Assembly (NCBI GenBank): GCA_024741835.1
Contig: JAENRP010000158.1
Span: 35,394 to 99,393 of the forward strand
Direction: 5' to 3'
DNA from: Diplocarpon mali
Lineage: Eukaryota; Ascomycota; Leotiomycetes; Helotiales; Drepanopezizaceae
Length of the DNA stretch: 64,000 nucleotides
The translations under genes and the position numbers were made by a program. Positions 59,946 to 64,000 of the stretch are shown one piece after another. Below the pieces are notes generated by a model. That model was not told the origin of the DNA and did no database searches. It saw only the letters and a program-made list of their open reading frames with translations. Within the stretch, counting starts at the first letter, position 1. Each line of letters begins with the position of its first letter.

Positions 59946-60462
59946 AAACCATTTAAAGAGATTGCAAATTAGAAGTTGAAATTTTTAGGAATTATCTACT
60001 TTCTATATACCTATACCTTTTTATTCTTAACCTATTGTTCTATTCTATATATATTCTTTATTTACTTTACTCTTTATATAATTCATTCTTTAATTATTCC
60101 CTTTGTATGCAACTTTCTAATACTTACCTTTGAAATATCTTCCTTACCTTTGATAATTATCATTTACCAATTATAGGTCCTTATATACGTTATACCCTAC
60201 TTTTATTCCTACTTCCAAGCTTATTATATCTACTTTTCCTATATGCACTAGCGCGATTTTAAACTCTATAAATAAGCCTCTCCCTGCACTACGATTTTAC
60301 TTTTTTTACTTTTTCTATAACCCTACTAGACCTATAATACTAGCACTACTACTATTATCTTTTATTATTAATCTTTTCTAATATAAGCCTCTTATATTAT
60401 TAATCTTTTCTAAATAATTATCTCTTTGTTTAAAACTACTCCCTCTTATTAAATAATTCATT
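59946..60462 (+). other. Spacer between ORF2 and ORF3, pyrimidine-rich, no gene seen
   Basis: 517 bp of C/T-rich, A/T-rich sequence with no coherent frame. The short open run at 59976-60176 is low-complexity (Phe/Leu/Ile/Tyr). A similar but shorter pyrimidine-rich stretch precedes ORF2 (41217-41399). It may hold the promoter or leader of ORF3. Confidence 0.6.
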
Positions 60463-61349
60463 ATGGCACTACTAAACTCAAGCAAGAGAGCTATACCTAA
60501 GAAGAATATATCAGTTATAGCTTTAGGTAGCAAACCCTTAAATACTACTAATAACGAACTAATATTAGAGGGTAACTTTTCATAAGATAGAAAAGCTCTA
60601 AGATCATTAGAAGATATAGTAAGCACCTATAGAATATTAAATAAAATAGAATAGTAAGTATTCTTAAACTCATTTATAAAAGTATTAAACTATAGAATTT
60701 CTACTATAGAAGAAGGATTTTTAGGCTTTGATAATTTTCTTAAGAATAAGCTTAAGATAAAAGGGATCAATTATGAAAAATTTCTATAGGAATATTAGAG
60801 GTATGCTAATTCTATGGATTTATTTTAAAAAAATCGAAATAAGAAGAATAAGTATATGAAAAGATTATTGCAATTTATAGGTAGCACCTATAGTACACTT
60901 TTCCAGACCTACTTTATAACTAATATCACTACTAATAATACCTTATAAGGGCTTAGTAAAATCTTTAAGATATACTAACCTATAGCAAAGGCTATATAAG
61001 TATTGAATTATTTCACTATTTAAGAAGGTATGAAAAAGCTATAAGGAAATAGCATTAAAGGTAGAAAATTTATTAGGTTCTTAAGCACTATTATATACTC
61101 TACTATTTAGACTATAAAAGATGAACCCTTATAGTATAATAATTTTGCACTTTCTAATTAAACTATTCTAAATACACTTAGCCTTTAATAGTTGCAATAT
61201 AGTCTACTTATTATAAAAGAAAAGATGACTTATCTTATTAAGTATATTATAAATTACTTTAATAATAAGTTAGAGAGATAGGAGTTTATTATCCCTATCA
61301 CTTTAAAAATGCTGCCACCCTTAATAGGAATAACTAATAAGGAGAATTT

Positions 61350-61374
61350 GACTTATAGGCCTGGCCTATAAGTA
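61350..61374 (+). repeat. 25-bp palindrome, copy 13, in ORF3
   Basis: Encodes TYRPGLQV (Gln codon now TAA). Third-position phase. Confidence 0.8.
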
Positions 61375-61535
61375 GAATCAGTATATAAGGAGAATATCCC
61401 TAAGCTAGAGGTACTTATAATACTAGGAACTTAAGCAATTGACCTGCCCGATTACCATTCCTCTAACTCAAACGAATTTGAGTTACTATCCCCAGAAATA
61501 CCCTAAATACCCTAAATACTAGTAGCAAAGAAAAT

Positions 61536-61560
61536 GACTCGTAGGCCTAGCCTACGGGTT
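61536..61560 (+). repeat. 25-bp palindrome, copy 14, in ORF3
   Basis: Encodes TRRPSLRV. Arms gactcgtaggc and gcctacgggtt, loop cta. Third-position phase. Confidence 0.82.
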
Positions 61561-62765
61561 AATATATATAATATTATAAACTTAGAAGATGAATTGTCTA
61601 ATAAAGAAATAGGCACTATCACTAATATGCTAGAAATTTTTAATAATACTAAGAAGGATACCGCTAATATTATACAATCTTTCCCTAATAACCTGCAAAA
61701 ATTTGTTCTCAAATTCTATAAGTTAATAATAAAGCATTTAAAAAAAGAAGGTTAGAGAGAAGTCTTATTAGCATAGGAAGGGATAACAAAAGCCATTAAG
61801 CAGATTATAAAACTGCTATAAGACGAATTTTCTATAGATAATATTATATAGTTCTTTATTAAGTATAAGAAATTAAAAGGTAACTTCTATATTCTTAAGG
61901 AGAAATCCGAAGTCAATACAAATATCATCTCTATAGAATGTTATTAGGTTCCCCTTAATATAAAGATAATACTATAGTATAGCGATAGTTTTAAGATAGT
62001 AGTAATACTAGAAATAAAGATAAGACTTGCAAAGTTTATAATAGGAATGTTTAAAGACTTCAATTTTGAAAAGTTCTATACCCTTTATAAATGCTAATAT
62101 GCGCAGTACTATGGATTGGCAATAATAGGCCTTACTAACGAAGATATATCATCTAATATTTATAAATTTTGCACCGCTCCTAACCTAACCTTATTTTTAT
62201 TACATTTAGGAAATCATGCAATTATGGCCACTAGCAATAGAATAGCAAGCTAAGTTAAAAAGGATATGTTATTAGGCTTCTCCAAGTTCAAAGTGGCACC
62301 TAAAGCTCTTAAATTATTCTATAATATCGCATAGACCCTTGCCTAGTATAATATTATACTAACTATTGACAACTTTACATTATTCCGCAGCAAAGGCTTT
62401 TTAAATATGCCTAAGTTGTTTAGCTGCGCCTTTTTAAGCGCTATGCGCACGCATAGTTATAGTAATTATAAAAAGAATTCATTTTTAATATTAGTATAAG
62501 AAGAACTAAAAATGTACTAATACCACTTCCAGACCTTAAATAAGAAGCCAAACCCCCCTTTTGCCTACCTCTATAATATAACTTATAGCTTAATATAATA
62601 AATACTAAGGATGCATTATAGATTATACCTAAGTGCTCTACTAATTTAATATAAGTCTTTATATAAACTAGTAATATATCCTAAGCCTATATAGTTTATT
62701 AAAATTGACTACCACTTAAGAGTTATTGCTACTAAGATTAATACTAATATAAGATTTATAAGATT

Positions 62766-62790
62766 AACTCCTAGGCCTAGCTTGCAGGTC
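62766..62790 (+). repeat. 25-bp palindrome, copy 15, in ORF3
   Basis: Encodes TPRPSLQV. Third-position phase. Confidence 0.8.
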
Positions 62791-63587
62791 AATCCACCTA
62801 ATAATAGAACTATTAACTACTATATGATTTTAGCAGCCAAACAATCGACTAGAGAATTTGCTATTTAGGAAAAATCCTATGAATTATTAAATCTCATACC
62901 CTAACGCCTTAAGAATGCTTAATAGATCTTACTAAATCTGGCTTAAAATATAGTATAATAGAAAGAATTGAATACTAGAGAGAAGACACTTCTAAAGGAG
63001 TATATCTCTAATAAGACGACTCTATTCTTTATATTTATTAGATAAGGCATATTCGTTAATATAGAATCTGCTAAAGAACTAGGAAAAGGTAGCTTTCTTA
63101 CTATTAGTAACAACTATATAGAAGTTATTAGTAATAACTTACTAAAGAATAGTATAGACCTAGAAGATTTTCTTATCAATTCTATTAGTATAAAGAGACC
63201 TAGCACTATAAGATAGAGTATTACTAAAGAATCGTTAGCCAAATTTTGTATAACGCTTAATATAATAAAAGGAGGCCTACTATCAAAGGCACTTATAAGG
63301 AAACGGCTATAGAATAATCCATTAGTAGTAATAATAGTAAAGGAGTTATTCTCTAAAGATATGACTCAGTTGACAATATATCTAAAGAAGTATAAGTAGG
63401 AACTTTTTAATAATTTCACCTATACTTAAAAGCTGATTTAATAGTTAGAGCTATAACTATATAGGGATAAGTCCTAGACTAAGATAAAAGGCACTAATAA
63501 TAATATTAAGGCTAATAATATAATCGATAAGACGATCCTTTTCGAAAAGTATAGCATTAAGAAACCTTATACTAAACCCTCTAATAT

Positions 63588-63612
63588 AACTCCTAGGCCC
63601 AGCCCGCAACTT
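63588..63612 (+). repeat. 25-bp palindrome, copy 16, in ORF3
   Basis: Encodes TPRPSPQL. Third-position phase. Confidence 0.75.
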
Positions 63613-64000
63613 ATATCAATTAAAGGCAAAGAAAAGGAAGTATTATCTATTAAATTGCCCGCCTTATCCCCCTTTATAGCAGAAGACTCTTTAAAGGATA
63701 ATAATAATAATAAAGAGGATAATAATAATAATGCTATAATATAAGTCTCCCTTCTTATTAGCAGAAGCCGTCAAACTATACTAGCATCTTTATAAAACAC
63801 TAAAGCTCTTATAATACTAAGACCAGACTCTTCTAATACTAATAATAAACTATTAAAAAGAAGTAGGCGCTTTATAAAGAGAGTATTATCTAGTAATAGT
63901 TCTCCCTATCCCTTAAAGAGAACTAAGGAAAATTGACATCTAGGTTAATACTATTTTTAATTGTTTTTATAACTCTATAGCTTATTTATTTGTTTTGCTA

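Larger units (their letters stand above)
60463..63936 (+). pseudogene. E ORF3: 1,157-codon ORF paralogous to ORF2, unknown function
   Basis: ATG 60463 (MALLNSSKRAIPKKN) opens one frame to TGA 63934. Internal stops are TAA/TAG at probable Gln codons. It aligns along its length with ORF2: IAKAIxVLNYFTIxEGMKKL (about 60985-61045), AIKQIIKLLxDEFSIDNIIQFF (about 61793-61860), LYNITYSLI-ILRMHYRLYL and LVIYPKP (about 62570-62692). Four in-frame palindromes, a DNNNNKEDNNNN run (63695-63735) and a basic C-terminus (KLLKRSRRFIKRV, LKRTKEN) are present. No transmembrane segment, transposase triad or other known motif is recognised. It could be a nuclear or nucleic-acid-binding protein, by inference only. 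The opposite-strand open run at 61512-61712 is a shadow. Confidence 0.72.
33577..64000 (+). mobile_element. Element E: large gypsy-type element with two extra long ORFs, open at right
   Basis: E begins inside the C2 LTR with TATAGAGACC (probably TGTAGAGACC before decay) and carries, all on the plus strand, gag-protease, pol, ORF2 and ORF3. Without the two F insertions it spans at least 15.2 kb. No copy of its first few hundred bases recurs in the window, so its 3' LTR, if any, lies beyond 64000. No LTR-like sequence separates pol from ORF2 (183 bp) or ORF2 from ORF3 (517 bp). Thirteen copies of the 25-bp palindrome are scattered through it. The alternative is that ORF2 and ORF3 belong to another element lying directly next to the gypsy. 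Confidence 0.65.

Noticed and set aside
61512..61712. Minus-strand open frame of 66 codons
   Set aside because: Shadow of ORF3 at a place where the plus strand is also open (61534-61755).
32384..63612. Palindromes as a CRISPR-like array
   Set aside because: Spacing is irregular (from 61 bp to many kb), they lie inside fungal retroelement ORFs, and there are no unique equal-length spacers.

Overview
The window is an AT-rich block of nested, decayed LTR retrotransposons from the nuclear genome of a filamentous ascomycete fungus (inferred). No intact host gene, tRNA, rRNA or CRISPR array is visible. Long reading frames can be followed for thousands of bases, but nearly every CAA, CAG, CGA or TGG codon has become a stop. 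Where two copies of one element can be compared, most differences are C-to-T at CpA or G-to-A at TpG. That is the mark of repeat-induced point mutation (RIP), a premeiotic process of Pezizomycotina. The species cannot be named from the sequence.

Layout. Gypsy-C0 (1-8403, + strand, cut by the window start) contains Copia-1A (626-7799, target duplication CTAAG). A fragment D of an older copia-type pol gene (8404-9169, continuing at 16746-16928) is split by Gypsy-C1 (9170-16745, - strand, GTAAC). Copia-1B (16929-24119, AATTT) follows, then a 355-bp relic (24120-24474). Gypsy-C2 (24475-33576, - strand) holds the short deletion derivative G (31159-32865, GCTTT). The right-hand LTR of C2 is broken by a large gypsy-type element E that starts near 33577 and runs off the window. 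E carries gag-protease (34531-37389), RT-RNaseH-integrase (37377-41216) and then two long, tandem, paralogous ORFs of unknown function: ORF2 (1,120 codons) and ORF3 (1,157 codons, 60463-63936). ORF2 is interrupted twice by the copia element F, in opposite orientations (F1 41868-49468, AAAAT; F2 51297-58868, CAGAT). Removing each F copy plus one target duplication rejoins ORF2 in one frame.

Three things stand out. First, a 25-bp palindrome (11-bp arms, 3-nt loop) occurs 16 times, only in G and E. Twelve copies lie inside ORFs, and eleven of those sit in the same codon phase, encoding a T-x-R-P-S-L-Q-V-like octapeptide. This resembles protein-coding palindromic elements and looks like a small mobile unit. 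Second, E has a duplicated pair of >1,100-codon ORFs directly behind pol, with no LTR between, in the position where env-like genes lie in some retroelements. Third, three unrelated element families (gypsy C, Copia-1, copia F) each carry an opposite-strand, cysteine-bearing ORF between pol and the 3' LTR. In F it has a small intron whose length differs between copies while the flanking exon frames are kept.

The copia elements have primer sites that match anticodon arms of tRNAs (iMet for F and G, Ile-like for Copia-1), which points to half-tRNA priming. The three gypsy C copies encode a chromodomain-like tail after integrase.
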